Part shown: positions 1 to 11,054 of the stretch, piece by piece
Position numbering within the stretch: the first letter of the stretch is position 1
Layout: every line of letters begins with the position of its first letter
Assembly: GCF_905147365.1 (NCBI RefSeq)
Contig: NC_056412.1
Location: forward strand, 18,654,001 to 18,718,000
DNA: 64,000 bases
Reading direction: 5' to 3'
From: Aricia agestis
Taxonomy: Eukaryota; Arthropoda; Insecta; Lepidoptera; Lycaenidae
Notes under the pieces: generated by a model
What the model was told of the DNA's origin: nothing
The model's database searches: none
Seen by the model: the letters and a program-made list of their open reading frames with translations, nothing else
Program-made: the position numbers and the translations under genes

Positions 1-295
1 TCTTTCTTAAAAGTGGCAGCTGCGAGCAATTATTCGTTGGGATATTTCCATACGCCCTGATAATGCACTCTTTGTTGGACGAAAGTGATGTCATAACGGA
101 ATGAAAAGTATTTTTCTTGGGTAAATTATGGAATTTCTTTGCGGTTCTCAACTTGAGTAATGGTTCCGGCTAGTATTCCGCTGTAACTTTTTCGAACGTT
201 AAAATTATCTAGAATTTTGGTATATTAAAATGTTTCGGAATAAAACATTCGAACTTCAAACTTTCTTTTGGTGTTTGAATTATACATAGGTTCCC

Positions 296-469
296 CTTTT
301 TCCAGTTAAAAAGTAGCCTATGTCCAAAAGTAGCCTATGTCCTTTCTCAGGCTTTAGACTATCTGTGTACAAAATTTCATTACGATCGGTTCAGTAGTTT
401 TGGCGTGAAGGCGATACAGACAGACAGACAGACGGAGAAACTTTCGCATTTATAATATTAGTATAGATT
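296..469 (-). mobile_element. Helitron-like element fragment
   Basis: The complement of 449-467 reads TCTATACTAATATTATAAA, the 5' end shared by at least ten other repeats in this window. It is followed by the usual AGAC/GTCT tetranucleotide run (416-433) and the segment about a reaction to 'cggttcagtagttttggcgtgaag'-type sequence seen in the sister copies. The 3' CTAG end is missing, so this is truncated. Assignment to non-autonomous rolling-circle elements rests on the TC start and the CTAG ends of the fuller copies. Nothing recognisable lies in 1-295 or 476-1037. Confidence 0.45.
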
Positions 470-1037
470 TGAACGGTATATCGTTTTACACAAAAACTTA
501 AAAAAAAACTATTGTAACAACAAGTTAGGATACACAAAAAATCTTTTGTCTATTTGAAGTCTTCCGGTTCTATAAGCTAACCTTCTCTGGCCCCAGACTA
601 CCTGTGATGTCCATTGTCCAGCGAACCAACAAAATTCCATTATAAAATATTAAAGCGAACCAACAATATTAAAATTTTACGCCACATTACGATATTTAGC
701 AAGCTTATTAATGTTTGATGACAATATATTCAGTTAATTCGTATAATATTTCAGAGGAAATTTTAATCACGTTATTGTTGAAACATAGAAATATATATTT
801 ATAGAATTATAATAACCGTATGCAGAATCAACAATGGCTTTATCGTGTGTAATCTAAAATTAATTAATGAAAAATATTAATTTAGTACTCAAATTATTCG
901 GAAATTCCATATTTTTATTTAGGTTGGATTTATGTATGCAGTATGGCGACTCGCGGTTACCTCTTTACGCCTAAGCGCTGCACCGATTTTTAATATTATA
1001 GTCTGTATATTGTATAATCTGGCAGATCTTTAAATAC

Positions 1038-1581
1038 TTAAGAGGAGTCCACACCGCCCATTTTTCCATACAAACGTTGTCCCCTGTTTCCTCCCTGAAT
1101 AATGCTAGTAGAGTTATATTTTTTTTCCTGAATATCTAGGGCCACTAATACAATGTCCCTACGTTTTCTTTTTTTTTTCAGAATTTTATCATTAAATAAG
1201 AATATGAACGTTCAAAAACCCAAAAAAATGGCCAGATTTTCCGCTGTGTTCAAACATCCAGAAAACAGATTTGGCTAGATTATACAAATAAAAAATAAAA
1301 CATAGGATCAGCTTAAGCCTTTCTTTAATCTTTAATGAAAAAAAGTACTTAAATCGGTTAAGTTTTGGAGAAGGAATCAGGGGACGACGAATCGTTGATT
1401 TTCTGCAGTTGTCTCTATCGCGTTCTGCGGTATAGGCTTGAGGTAAGGGACACAGCTACATATAGCTGTCTCCCTTACCTCAAGCCATATATTTCCGAAT
1501 ACCACTATGAAAAAAAGTACGTGTAATACATATATTACACGTACTTTTTTCATTTCTCTAGCCCCTGGTGTATCCTCTTAA
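1038..1581 (-). mobile_element. TTAA-flanked MITE, copy 1
   Basis: The element begins TTAAGAGG (1038-1045) and ends CCTCTTAA (1574-1581). A second copy lies in the opposite orientation at 59053-59540; both share the internal segment with 'cttaaatcggttaagttttgg' and the ends with CACCAGGGGC-type sequence. A TTAA at each end fits piggyBac-type target choice, which is an inference. This copy also holds two near-perfect hairpins, 1435-1486 (16-bp arms) and about 1509-1551, that copy 2 lacks. No coding capacity. Nothing recognisable lies in 1582-1920. Confidence 0.7.
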
Positions 1582-1920
1582 AGCCACATAAAACATTGTC
1601 GTTTGCTTAAACATTTGCGTCCGTTGATAAAAACCCTCGATGCAAACTTGGCTGATATAAAATTCTCCAACAAACTAGGAAACATTTAACTTCGGAGTTT
1701 TCAAACTTGGATTTTTTGTTCTTTGCAGTTGTCAGTCGAGTTCCATTGACTAAGTCGCGACTAAGTTTGCGGCCTGAAAAACTTTGTAAGTATTAACGAC
1801 GTATGGCGCAAGTCCTCTTCAGGAATTATGAATAATTTTCCCTTGATTGTCTCTTGTTTTAGTTTCAAAATTAGTCCACTCGCCGCTGTCTTTTGAAGAT
1901 CCACAGTTAGTTGGTATTTT

Positions 1921-2083
1921 TAGGGTTCCGTACCCAAAGGGTAAAAACAGGACCCTATTACTGAGACTTCGATGTCTGTCCGTCTGTCTATCCGTCTGTC
2001 TGTCCGTCTGTCTGTCCGTCTGTCCGTCTGTCTCCAGGCTGTATCTCAAGAACCGCTATAGTTAGACTTCTGAAATTTTCACA
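1921..2083 (+). repeat. GGGTTCC repeat, left part of an interrupted copy
   Basis: Starts agggttccgtacccaaaggg and runs through a CTGT/CCGT tetranucleotide tract to 'cttctgaaattttcaca'. The same sequence is uninterrupted at 61822-62256 and recurs at 20405, 34286, 37485 and 53718. Here it is broken by a Helitron-like insertion, resumes at 2329-2441, is broken again by a hAT-like element and resumes at 3171-3215. Element class unknown; it has no TIR and no ORF. Confidence 0.75.
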
Positions 2084-2328
2084 TCTATATAATATATATA
2101 AAACTCAAAGGTGACTGACTGACTGATTGACATAGTGATCTATCAACGCACAGCCCAAACCACTGGACGAATCGGCTGAAATTTGGAATGCAGGTAGATG
2201 TTATGACGTAGGCATCCGCTAAGAAAAGATTTTGATAAATTCCAACCTCAAGGGGTTCAAATAGGGGATGAGATTTTGATATAATAATACTTCTTAACGC
2301 GAGCGAAGCCGCGGGCAAAAGCTCGTAT
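2084..2328 (+). mobile_element. Non-autonomous Helitron-like element
   Basis: Begins TCTATATAATATATATAAAA and ends in the GC-rich hairpin-forming 'gcgagcgaagccgcgggc' followed by CTCG (a variant of CTAG). It is inserted between A and T in the GGGTTCC repeat, without target duplication, as rolling-circle elements do. Comparison with 61822-62256 shows the repeat is continuous once this segment is removed. No Rep/helicase ORF, so it is non-autonomous. Confidence 0.65.
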
Positions 2329-2441
2329 TGTATATTTCTGTTGCCGCTATAACAAAAAATACTAAAAGCAAAATAAAATTAATATGTAAGGAGGCTCCCA
2401 TACAACAAACTTGATTTTTTTTTGTCTTTTTGGCTCGTAAT
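2329..2441 (+). repeat. GGGTTCC repeat, middle part
   Basis: Continues the copy begun at 1921 ('tatttctgttgccgctataac...'), and ends with CTCGTAAT (2434-2441), the target site of the next insertion. Confidence 0.7.
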
Positions 2442-3170
2442 CATAGCTGGGCACCGTTAATCAAATAGTTAACTTCGTTAATCGTTAATCCGTTTAAAAA
2501 AAGTTAGCTTCGTTAAACGTTAAAGCGTTGCATTGCGGACGAATTAACGCAAGTTAACGTTAATCGTTAATCCGTTAATATATGTATTATGGCCTTGTTA
2601 TAACTTATATCATTGCATTAGTGTACGTACAAAACCTGTTGGTTTAGGTTCTGGAAGTTAACAGGTTAGGGACAAAACAAAATACTTCTATAATTATTGT
2701 ATTCTAACCTAACTAAATTACACTGCACTCTTCTTTATCAACATGCAAATGATCACTGACAGTAATTTTAAATAATAACAATAAACAAATCACTCTAAAC
2801 TCTTCACTTTATAGGTAAGCACCGGCGCTGAGTAATGAAATGATAAAACGAAAGAAATTTCTTCTCACTCGCATGCGACAAAAGAAAGGAAGTATTGTTT
2901 TTGTTTCATTTGCTGCTGCCGTGCCGCGGCGCCGCGCTGCCCGCCCGACACTTGTCGTTTCATGCTCTGTCTGAACCTGTTTTTCGCGCCGCGATGCGGT
3001 GCCGTGCGGTAGTAAGCATTGGATTAACGATTAACGGACTCCTGCACATTAACGGAAGTTAACGAGTCCGTTAATATTTTAAAAAGTTAACTAACAAGTT
3101 AATCCGTTAATCAAAATGTTAACTTCGTTAATTAATGATTAACGGATTAACGAGTTAATGCCCAGCTATG
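2442..3170. mobile_element. hAT-like TIR element with 8-bp target duplication
   Basis: Ends are CATAGCTGGGCA (2442-2453) and its exact complement TGCCCAGCTATG (3159-3170). Both sides carry CTCGTAAT (2434-2441 and 3171-3178), a perfect 8-bp duplication typical of hAT elements. The interior is filled with GTTAATC/GATTAAC variants near both ends and a GC-rich centre (2920-3010). No transposase ORF, so it depended on another element. Its target is the GGGTTCC repeat, which resumes at 3171. Confidence 0.85.
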
Positions 3171-3215
3171 CTCGTAATCTATAATGGAAACATGTAGATA
3201 CTTGAAATGTTGACA
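3171..3215 (+). repeat. GGGTTCC repeat, right part
   Basis: Resumes with ctcgtaatctataatgg and 'acttgaaatgttgacaaaatcc', matching 62048-62100 of the full copy. After it, 3216-3658 shows no recognisable feature. Confidence 0.6.
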
Positions 3216-3658
3216 AAATCCTTATTCATCATCATTAGCCCGCTCACACGTGAAGTGGTGAAAAATTGAGGTTACTCTGTTTTTCTTATTTAATACTATT
3301 TTATTTATTTCTTAAATACCTTTTTGTATATTTTGTGTCAATATATTTATTAAGTTTATATATTATGAAATACTAGAATCTAGTATCTTCTAGTAACTAG
3401 ATTCTGCCTGGAAGTCCGTCTTCGCAGAATGGACGTAACTTCAATGCACACCCTTACATAATTACGTGCCCAAGACAATCTCTATATTGTCTCCAAGAAA
3501 ACGTTAGTGTAAACATTATTCGCATACAGTCTGGGGACGGTATTTCCCAGCATGGCATCGTTTAAGTAAACTCCACCGAACTTAATTTAGACTAATAACG
3601 GGGATGAACATTATCTAAATTACAAGCTTACAATGTCTTATGAAAAACTTTAAGTTTT

Positions 3659-3846
3659 TCATACTAATATGAAATGCGTATGTCTGTCTGTTTCTTTCCT
3701 CTTCACGCCTAAACCACTACTGCGATTTTGCTGAAATTCGGTATGGAGAGTCCCAGAAAATGCACATAGGATACTTTTTATCCCAGAAAAATGTACGGTA
3801 CCACGCGATTAATTATGGTGCAACGGAGTTGTGGGCGTCATCTAGT
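3659..3846 (+). mobile_element. Helitron-like element
   Basis: Starts near 'catactaatatgaaatgcg', has the internal GTCTGTCTG tract and a segment on 'cacctaaaccactac...gctgaaattcgg', and ends 'ggagttgtgggcgtcatCTAG' (CTAG 3842-3845). Layout matches the copies at 19188, 22068, 53268 and 63385. No ORF. Confidence 0.5.
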
Positions 3847-4133
3847 CAAATGTATATTCGCAGTTTGTTTTGAAACGTTGTAAACTGTATTTGTTTAGAC
3901 TTTAATACCGGCGTGTGTTATGTATGCGCATGTCAGAGCGGATCCCGGGCTAATACAATACAGAGTTCTGTGAAATTATCACAGGAAGGTCAAAGGTCGT
4001 GAACAACACAGCTGATTACAATATAAACCGGAATATTCCACCACAAAGTGTACTTACAGCATGCTCTATTTACGGAATTCGAAAAGAATGCTAACCTAGG
4101 CTAGGTTTTTGCTTTCTCCTTCTCAATTATAGA

Positions 4134-4462
4134 TTTTTTTTTTTATGAAATAAGCGGGCAAACTAGCAAACGGGTCACCTGATGGAAAGCAACTTCCGTC
4201 GCCCATGGACACTCGCAGCATCAGAAGAGCTACAGGTGCGTTGCCGGCCTTTTAAGAGGGAATAGGGTAATAGGGGAGGGTAGGGAAGGGAAGGGAATAG
4301 GGGGGGTGGGGAAGGGAATAGGGTAGGGGATTGGGCCTCCGGTAAACTCACTCACTCGGCGAAACACAGCGCAAGCGCTGTTTCACGCCGGTTTTTCTGT
4401 GAGAACGTGGTATTTCTCCGGTCGAGCCGGCCCATTCGTGCCGTAGCATGGCCCTCCCACGT
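4134..4462 (-). mobile_element. GC-rich non-autonomous retroposon, copy a
   Basis: Reading on the minus strand it runs from ACGTGGGAG, through a GC-rich head, a CCCTA/TTCCC-rich middle, to a roughly 130-bp tail (GGCCGGCAACGCA...) and an A-run (T-run at 4134-4144). The tail is the same as the 3' end of the LINE at 63640-63970. Seven further copies or fragments occur in the window. Short reading frames across it are remnants of the LINE tail frame, not genes. Confidence 0.8.
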
Positions 4463-4729
4463 ATAAATATGTAAGTAAATCTCCCACGTTTATTGTACGC
4501 AAATTCCTTAGGAGGATGTAAAACATGAAAAGCCTTCGAGTTTTTGAACTCATGTTACTAAGGATGAACGAGAAAAACAACATCACCAATTATTTATTAC
4601 AGATGCTGTTGGTCATAACTCACAAGATGAGTTCAGTCACAGAATATATATTAGTGTTCAGTCTCCATACTACATCGCGCTATCGAAAGCTTTTGTAAAA
4701 CGTAGGTATATGTATAGCGATTAGCGATT

Positions 4730-5010
4730 AGTGACTTGACGGACGTTGTTCGTACTTCGTAGAGTCCACATCCTGAGGATGCTCCGGTGTTGGGGCGAAA
4801 CGCGCGTGGAGGTTTTCAACCTGCATGGTGGTGAGGGGCCTTGCACGGATTTGCCAACATTATTGCTTGTGTGGTGGTGGTGTTTGCAGGTTCTTGCATA
4901 CGAGTGTACGCATAGGCAGTGTGGGAGAAGGGAGGTGCTGTACGCATGCCTATGCGTACACTCACTCATTTACTTAAAGGTGGAAGTTGTTTTCGCGGAA
5001 TATTGCTAAA
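4730..5010 (+). other. Penelope-like element fragment with hammerhead-like motif
   Basis: A hammerhead-like core is visible: CTGAGGA at 4773-4779, a stem GCTCC/GGGGC (4781-4785 with 4792-4796) closed by GGTGTT, then GAAA (4797-4800) and cgcgcgtgg. Penelope-like retroelements are known to carry hammerhead ribozymes in their terminal repeats. Downstream, 4902-4917 and 4948-4963 form a perfect 16-bp inverted repeat. One base lies unpaired next to the core stem, and G rather than A, C or U follows GU at the expected cleavage site, so it is probably inactive. Open frames on both strands here look spurious. 5011-6063 shows nothing recognisable. Confidence 0.4.
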
Positions 5011-6071
5011 AATAATAACAAACTAAAATTTGAAGATTATACGATGTTTCTAGAAAACGTTTCGTACATAATTATACTGCTTTTAATTGTGCTCTACACT
5101 TTACATAACTGCGGAACCTTCTTAAGCCGTGTCTAGAGTCCTTATAATAATAATTTTGGTATTAAACACAATATTATTTACTACTAGTAAGTAAGTCGAG
5201 TCATATCCATTATTGTCAACCGTAGGGACGAAACACGATAATATCGTGATACTGGATCCTCCCAAATATCACGATCATGGAGCGTGAAGCATTCGCCAAT
5301 GTCATCTACGCGCCAAAACTACCGAAATCCTTGTAGGTCTGACAATTTCGATTGCTATGAATCCGAACTCAATAAAGCTCCCCAGTCCCCATAACAGTTT
5401 ATTTAGAATTTTAGATGCATTAACACTCAGGACAAGTGTCGCGAGGCGTCGTTTTGGGTGTGGAAATGGTCGTTAAAGAACATTTATATTCCACACCCAT
5501 AAAGACCACTAAACGGGCTTTGCTGTGTTATTTATGTTTACTCCGGATAATGTTGTTGAAGTAAATGTCTGTGTTCTTTGAGCATAGTACGAACTCGCAG
5601 AGAAATTGATGACAGACGTACTTAATTGGTCGAGTTATGTTAAACTGACTGTCGACCCTAACGTAACCAGACAACAATGTTACGAAGAGTGACTTGACTT
5701 GACAAGATGTATGTACATTTTTTCGTTATAAAAACTACTCTACTGTCTAGATATAATCCATAAGTACACTCAGCAACAAACACCATACAATTTTTTTTAT
5801 AATTTAAGATATGGATTGCTATTAAATTACTTTAATTTGAAAGAGATAAACAAAATCTTATTTCATACAGCATCATATATTACGACAATAGAACGCCAGT
5901 GCATTAGAAATATAAATCAAAAACAGAACTAAACGAACAGACTGTAAGTGTGCACTCGAGAGAAATGCGCGCACTTTATTTTATTTGCACCGGCATCGTT
6001 TATTACAAAAATAAATGATATTTACCAAATACTGTAGCGAATAACGCTATGTTATGGTCGAACTCATAGAC

Positions 6072-6309
6072 CAGCCTTTCTCAAAGTGTGCTCCGAGGAG
6101 CCCTGGGTCAAAGGATACTATGGGTACCTCCATATGCGATTCATCAATTTTTAAGAAATGTCATCAGACACTAGCATCATCATCATCGGTTCAGCAGTTA
6201 CACCAGCATCATGGAGACAATTTATTCGCGACAGAACATTCTTTTTTTGGCCCGTCAAAAATGACAGTTCTTAAGAGGGTTCCGCCACCCAAAAGTTTGA
6301 GAACGGCTG
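6072..6309. mobile_element. hAT-like MITE
   Basis: CAGCCTTTCTCAAA (6072-6085) and TTTGAGAACGGCTG (6296-6309) are imperfect TIRs (13 of 14 pair or nearly so). Flanking octamers tcatagac and tcatatag are similar but not identical, consistent with an old 8-bp duplication. Related internal sequence ('cccgtcaaaaat...ttaag') recurs near 11190 and 16215. The 87-codon open frame inside is not supported as a gene. Confidence 0.5.
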
Positions 6310-6817
6310 TCATATAGACTACTGCCCGGATTCTATGGTTTTTAACAGCTGTAGTGTATCTATTCAGTGTTGTTGATTAGCTAGCGTCGTTAATGTTTTA
6401 ATGTTTGCCAATCAGTATCGCTATGGATTAGATAAAATCCTGTCAAAATGCCTTAAAACTGGCCTAATTAATAACTATTTAGTAATCTGAGGCAAAAGTC
6501 ATTTACATTATTTTGTAGAGGTAGGAACTCTACTGTTCCTATCCTGACGTGATTTTAACATTTTCAAATAAATTCACAGCGGAACAAAATAAGTTTTTAC
6601 TTCAAAAATCTTTTTATTCTGTCCAAGATTAACTGCGATAGACAGCCAATCCTCGCTGAGTGCAAAACTCAACATATTTAAAGCAGTTTTAAGCGTTTTG
6701 TTACAGTGATATACGATACGGGACTCTCAGCTGGCCGTTTGTTCATCGCCGCCGTCACCGGCACGTCACGTCAAAATAATATAATATTCGAATAAAATAC
6801 CACTTGTGACCTAATAG

Positions 6818-7208
6818 CACTGACCTCCATTATATAAATACGCTAGACTTACGATACCCTTTGAAATGACTGCTAGTTTTTGTGCCTATTTGAAGCGGAA
6901 TCAGCGCCTCCAATGCGGGGGAATAGAAAATAAATTTGACGTAAAAATGACGTTTGAAAGTCGCCATATTGGCGCAGATAGCAGTAGTGAGAGTACTTGG
7001 AACTAATACTAGTTTCTACAACCAAACCAATGTGTATGTGTTGAATAAATGTTTATTATTATTATCAATAGCGATTAAGCCACCATTTGCAAGTTCCGTT
7101 AGATTTAGTTCTCTTCCTCCGCATTGGGGGCACTGATTCCACTTCAAATAGGCACAAAAAGCAGGTGGGTATCCTAAGTCCAGCGTACTTGTATAATGGA
7201 GGTCAGTG
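6818..7208. mobile_element. TIR element with perfect 8-bp target duplication
   Basis: TIR starts CACTGACCTCCATTATA at 6818 and its complement ends at 7208; pairing continues with gaps for about 100 bp on each side ('gtgcctatttgaag' with 'cttcaaataggcac'). CCTAATAG flanks both ends (6810-6817 and 7209-7216). The 8-bp duplication suggests a hAT or P-like mobiliser. The minus-strand 122-codon frame across it is not supported as a gene. Confidence 0.8.
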
Positions 7209-7403
7209 CCTAATAGGAAAAGAGTAAACAGAATTAACGAGTTGGCCGACTCAGAAGAGATCTCGATACGTTTGACGTAGAATGTCATATCGTCTAGCGC
7301 GCGTCGTTTACTCAGCATTTGAAACATGTCGAAAGTGGTACTCGCGCCCAACTCGCGTAGATACGCCCGTTTCTTTGAAATCAAGGTATAGTAACTCTGT
7401 AAT

Positions 7404-7674
7404 ATGCTAAGTACTCACATACGGTTTTGCTGGATCGAGCAATAACGTCGAGCGAACCCGCGGCTCGGGCTTTCGTGCACACATTCAGCATTGCTCGATA
7501 GTTTTATTCTAAATCAATATATTTCATACCATCAATACGGCTCGATCCGGTTCCATCAATCCTTCGAGCGGCTCGATGCGAGCCTTCGAGCTGTCAGTTT
7601 TGCGGTCCACACAGTAATTATTACTCGATTTGGAGTAAAACTATCGAGCAAAACCGTATGTGAGTACTTAGCAT
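7404..7674. mobile_element. MITE with 28-bp TIR
   Basis: ATGCTAAGTACTCACATACG begins the left end (7404) and its complement ends at 7674; the arms pair over 28 bp (7404-7431 with 7647-7674). The interior has several CTCGA-containing repeats. No coding capacity. 7675-8382 shows nothing recognisable apart from AT-rich sequence. Confidence 0.7.
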
Positions 7675-8382
7675 TAGGTTTCATTTTCTACCTACAATGG
7701 TTCAGCAACCCAAGACGCCGCTGCTTTGTAGTTGCGTAGAGCAAACTGAAACCTATGACGTAGGTCATAAAGTGGCATATTATTTGAATTTTTGTCGGTG
7801 ACGTCCCGGTGCCGGGTGGACAAACGTCCTAAGGGGACAGTGAATAATGCTCTGCATTGACTGCTTCTGTTTTAAACAATCCTCTAATAGCATTGGATGC
7901 TTAAATTCCTATTGAAATATTATCCTCCGCTGAGCTGTTAGCGCTTTTTAATCTTCTTTCTTTTAGTAGTATAGTTGTTTTAGTATAGTATAGATAGTTG
8001 TTCTAGCTTTCTTTGGATAAGTTTGCAAAAATATTGTATAGTTTGAAATAGAAGTTGTAAAGTTACGTTTAAAAGTAAAGTTTTCGTGGTATAGGCACCT
8101 ACAACCTAAGTCGGCGGAGCTTAATAAATAATTCATGATAATAATTATTATCAATATCATATACAAAATTATTTTGCAGTGTCATACTGACTGAGGAGCC
8201 ATGATTAAATAAATGTATATTGCTGCCATGACGAATTCATACGACGGAAAATCCGCGACTGATTTTATGTTCGGAATCTTCGGCGGACTACGATGTTATA
8301 GATACCGAACTTTCCCTTCCTCACTTTACACATAAGTTGCTCATTAACAAAGCAAAATATTCAGCCGATATAACGCAATTTA

Positions 8383-8551
8383 AGGCTGCGTTTCTACCAA
8401 AGATGTGTTGCGCGGAATGTGTTATTAAGATCCAATAGCATCGCCGCGCTGAGCGATGTCATGGCAAGCTTACGTCAATGAAGCGATTCTATTGGTTCTC
8501 AAAAACACATTCCTCCGTCCTCGCAACACATCTCTGGTGGAAACGCAGCCT
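8383..8551. mobile_element. Short MITE, AGGCTGCGTTT ends
   Basis: AGGCTGCGTTTCTACCAAAG at the left end pairs with the right end ending AACGCAGCCT at 8551; the paired arms also include GATGTGTTGCG / CGCAACACATC. Total 169 bp, no ORF. Confidence 0.75.
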
Positions 8552-8565
8552 GAAACCGGCATTTT

Positions 8566-8688
8566 AAGGGACAATTCAGACCACAACGCGACACGACACT
8601 TGATTTCAATTACGTGAGAGTGGAGACGTCTTGCAAACCTAGAAAATATTATGTATCTACGCGTCGCGTTACGGTCTGAATTGACCCT
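8566..8688. mobile_element. Short MITE, AATTCAGACC ends
   Basis: Ends are AGGGACAATTCAGACC and GGTCTGAATTGACCCT. The same family occurs at 23107-23376. The internal paired segment includes ACGCGTCGCGTT-type sequence. No ORF. 8689-9329 contains a divergent copy of a 'cataacgcgaccaaaatac' repeat at about 9100-9200 (also at 45210-45290) and nothing else recognisable. Confidence 0.65.
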
Positions 8689-9341
8689 AAGTCATTATCA
8701 AAATATTATATAGCATTACAGGCGTAATGATGCCAAACGTCAGTCGCTTAACTTCGGCACAGTGTGTTTACACCTAACCTAATCATGACTCATGAGTCAG
8801 TATGACAATCAAAACACAACAATGATCAATCAGTTAATTATGCGTTTCAAAACTCATTCTGATTATCATTTTAAAGATTTTTAAGAACAAATAATATAAT
8901 TTTGCAACAATTTTATGAACCAAATATGAAATTGTTATGAATATTTCCATATTTTATGTTAAAAAACTGACAATAATAATTATTATGACGTCATTTTCGT
9001 GAAAGAATATTTTCGATAATTGTGAAAAAATGTACCATCGAGGAAATTGATTCCTACACCACCGTTATTTGGTCGGATCGTATCAATTCAATGTTAATTA
9101 TTGTGATCTGTCAGGCGTCAGCTGAGTTTAACATAACGCGACCAAAATACGTAGGTACCCATCTACCTAGGAATCAACTTCTCTGATGGTACATTAATGT
9201 TGGTCGAAAATATATAACATTTTATTACTCTCCCGTTAAAATATAGTATCTTCCTGGAAGTTGCTAATAAAAAATTATTATGTTTTAATATCTTGTATCC
9301 TTCATAATAATAAACAGTGCTTATCGTTGGGAAACCAACCT

Positions 9342-9556
9342 TTTTTTTGTGGTGGGAAATGCGTTACGCATCCCCAGCGGCCCGGGGGAATGGCCGCTGG
9401 GGTATGTGGGACTCCCCACGTGCTGCGGTAAGGAGGAGCACCCGGGGTAACCCACTAAAACCCACCGGTGCCTCCTTACTCCGCTACGCTGCTGAGCCAC
9501 CGGACCCGCCTATGATGGCGATATCTGCGGCAGCCCAGTTAGCGGCGTCTGCGTTT
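9342..9556 (-). mobile_element. Short retroposon with 12-bp target duplication
   Basis: GGAAACCAACCT occurs at 9330-9341 and again at 9557-9568, flanking a GC-rich 215-bp segment that starts with a T-run (an A-tail on the minus strand). This is the signature of target-primed insertion on the minus strand. The GC-rich body, with CCCCAGCGGCC and its complement forming a hairpin, is probably a LINE 3' UTR fragment. The open frame across it is fortuitous. Confidence 0.75.
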
Positions 9557-9792
9557 GGAAACCAACCTGTGTTTTGAGCCTTAACCATGTAAACAAAAAG
9601 TTATTAATAGCCATTTCAGTTTTGGAATCTCTGATTATGAAAATACAAATCGGTGTAACTATTTTGAGGGAAAATTGAACTGAATAGGATACCATAAACA
9701 AATAATAAATATAATTATAATTATAATTATGGATTATGGATGTTACATAAAAATTAAGTTGTTAAAATTATTTTGAAACCAAAAATAATTAT

Positions 9793-10086
9793 CTAGGTGT
9801 TGCCCGCGACTCCGTCCGCGTGGACTTCTGCTCATAGCGCGCGGTGGTGTCCGTTTCCATGTAGGCTACATTACTGCAACATTTCCACGACAGAATTGCT
9901 TCCGCGGTACGCATACTTCAAACTTAAAATTTTACAGATAGACAGACACGTCAAATTGATACCTAAAACTGCACCCCTCTTATGGGCTTTCTAACACTGA
10001 AATATTTTTTCAAAACGGACCAGTAGTTCTTGAGATTAGCGCGTTCAAACAAACAAAAAAACTCTTCAGAATTATAATATTAGTAT
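9793..10086 (-). mobile_element. Helitron-like element
   Basis: On the minus strand it starts at the tatactaatattataa-type end (10068-10086) and ends in 'ccacgcggacggagtcgcgg' followed by CAACACCTAG (9793). This is the same end structure as the copies at 33240-33838 and 38085. No ORF. Confidence 0.55.
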
Positions 10087-10556
10087 ACTTAAGTAGATAT
10101 TATATCTCTTCGTTCTTACCCTTTCTCTCTAAAAAAAATGTTTCTTCTCTTTTTAAAGCAAATGTATATATTATTAATATTAATTCTTGTCGAGTTGGTA
10201 CCGCAAATGTTTTTACCTTCACTTATCACAACTACATTCAAGCAGTGAATTCATTATGCTTAAATTATTATACTAAAAATATATCATTAATAAGTTTACC
10301 AGACCCAAAATTATACAAGTTTGTCGCAATTAAAAGCAATTGAATTTTAATTACTTCATTTATTTTTCCTCTTAAATACCTTATTTTAGAGTACGAAGAG
10401 TCAAGGTCAATCACCTTGGTCGCTCTACCATAACGCCGCTCAACGCAGGCGCAGGTAAACATACTCTTTTATTTCTATACCTTCTCATAACGGCAATGTA
10501 ATTTGTTTCTTCATCTTTACATCATGCTTAAATAGAAGGCAATATAAAAACATATA

Positions 10557-11054
10557 CTTAGTGATAATACTTTAGGGTGTGAATGTGTCCCTTAATATCA
10601 CTATGAAAGAAAATAAGATCACTGTGAACGTAGCAGCGCTGAAAGAGAAAAAAATATTTTACGATTTGTATGGGCATGTGCTCCATCCACGGATGTAAAA
10701 AAAATGCGGACGTAGCATTACAATATAAAGAGGTGAAGCATGCATGGTACGACAATTTCGTTTATTGTACACGTGAACGACACTCACACACGCAACTAGC
10801 TACTACAACCCGCTGTCATTGTACATTGAGTGACGGCGCCAATGACACTCACACATCCTACACGGGTGGCCATAACTATGCTTCACTCGTGATTAGACAA
10901 GGTTACGTCCGTATTTTTTTTACGTCCCTGGCTCCATCATGCATTTTAAGATACAAAAGTTTAAAAGAAGTTACTCTTTCAGCTCTGCTCTTTTACAGGG
11001 AACTCTATATAGGAGACCTTTACACATTACACACCCTAAAGTATTATCACTTAG
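10557..11054. mobile_element. MITE with perfect 25-bp TIR
   Basis: CTTAGTGATAATACTTTAGG starts a 25-bp perfect inverted repeat (10557-10581 with 11030-11054). A related shorter element with GTGTAACAAAACTAAGGGAT ends lies at 22525-22620. The 133-codon plus frame and the 65-codon minus frame inside it are not supported as genes. 10087-10556 shows nothing recognisable. Confidence 0.75.

Noticed and set aside
416..433. CRISPR-like short repeats (AGAC tracts here and at 19344, 22227, 63416)
   Set aside because: These are tetranucleotide microsatellites inside Helitron-like elements, with no spacers.
4746..5009. Small cysteine/histidine-rich protein on either strand
   Set aside because: The sequence is better explained as a Penelope-like fragment with hairpins; frames on both strands are equally open.
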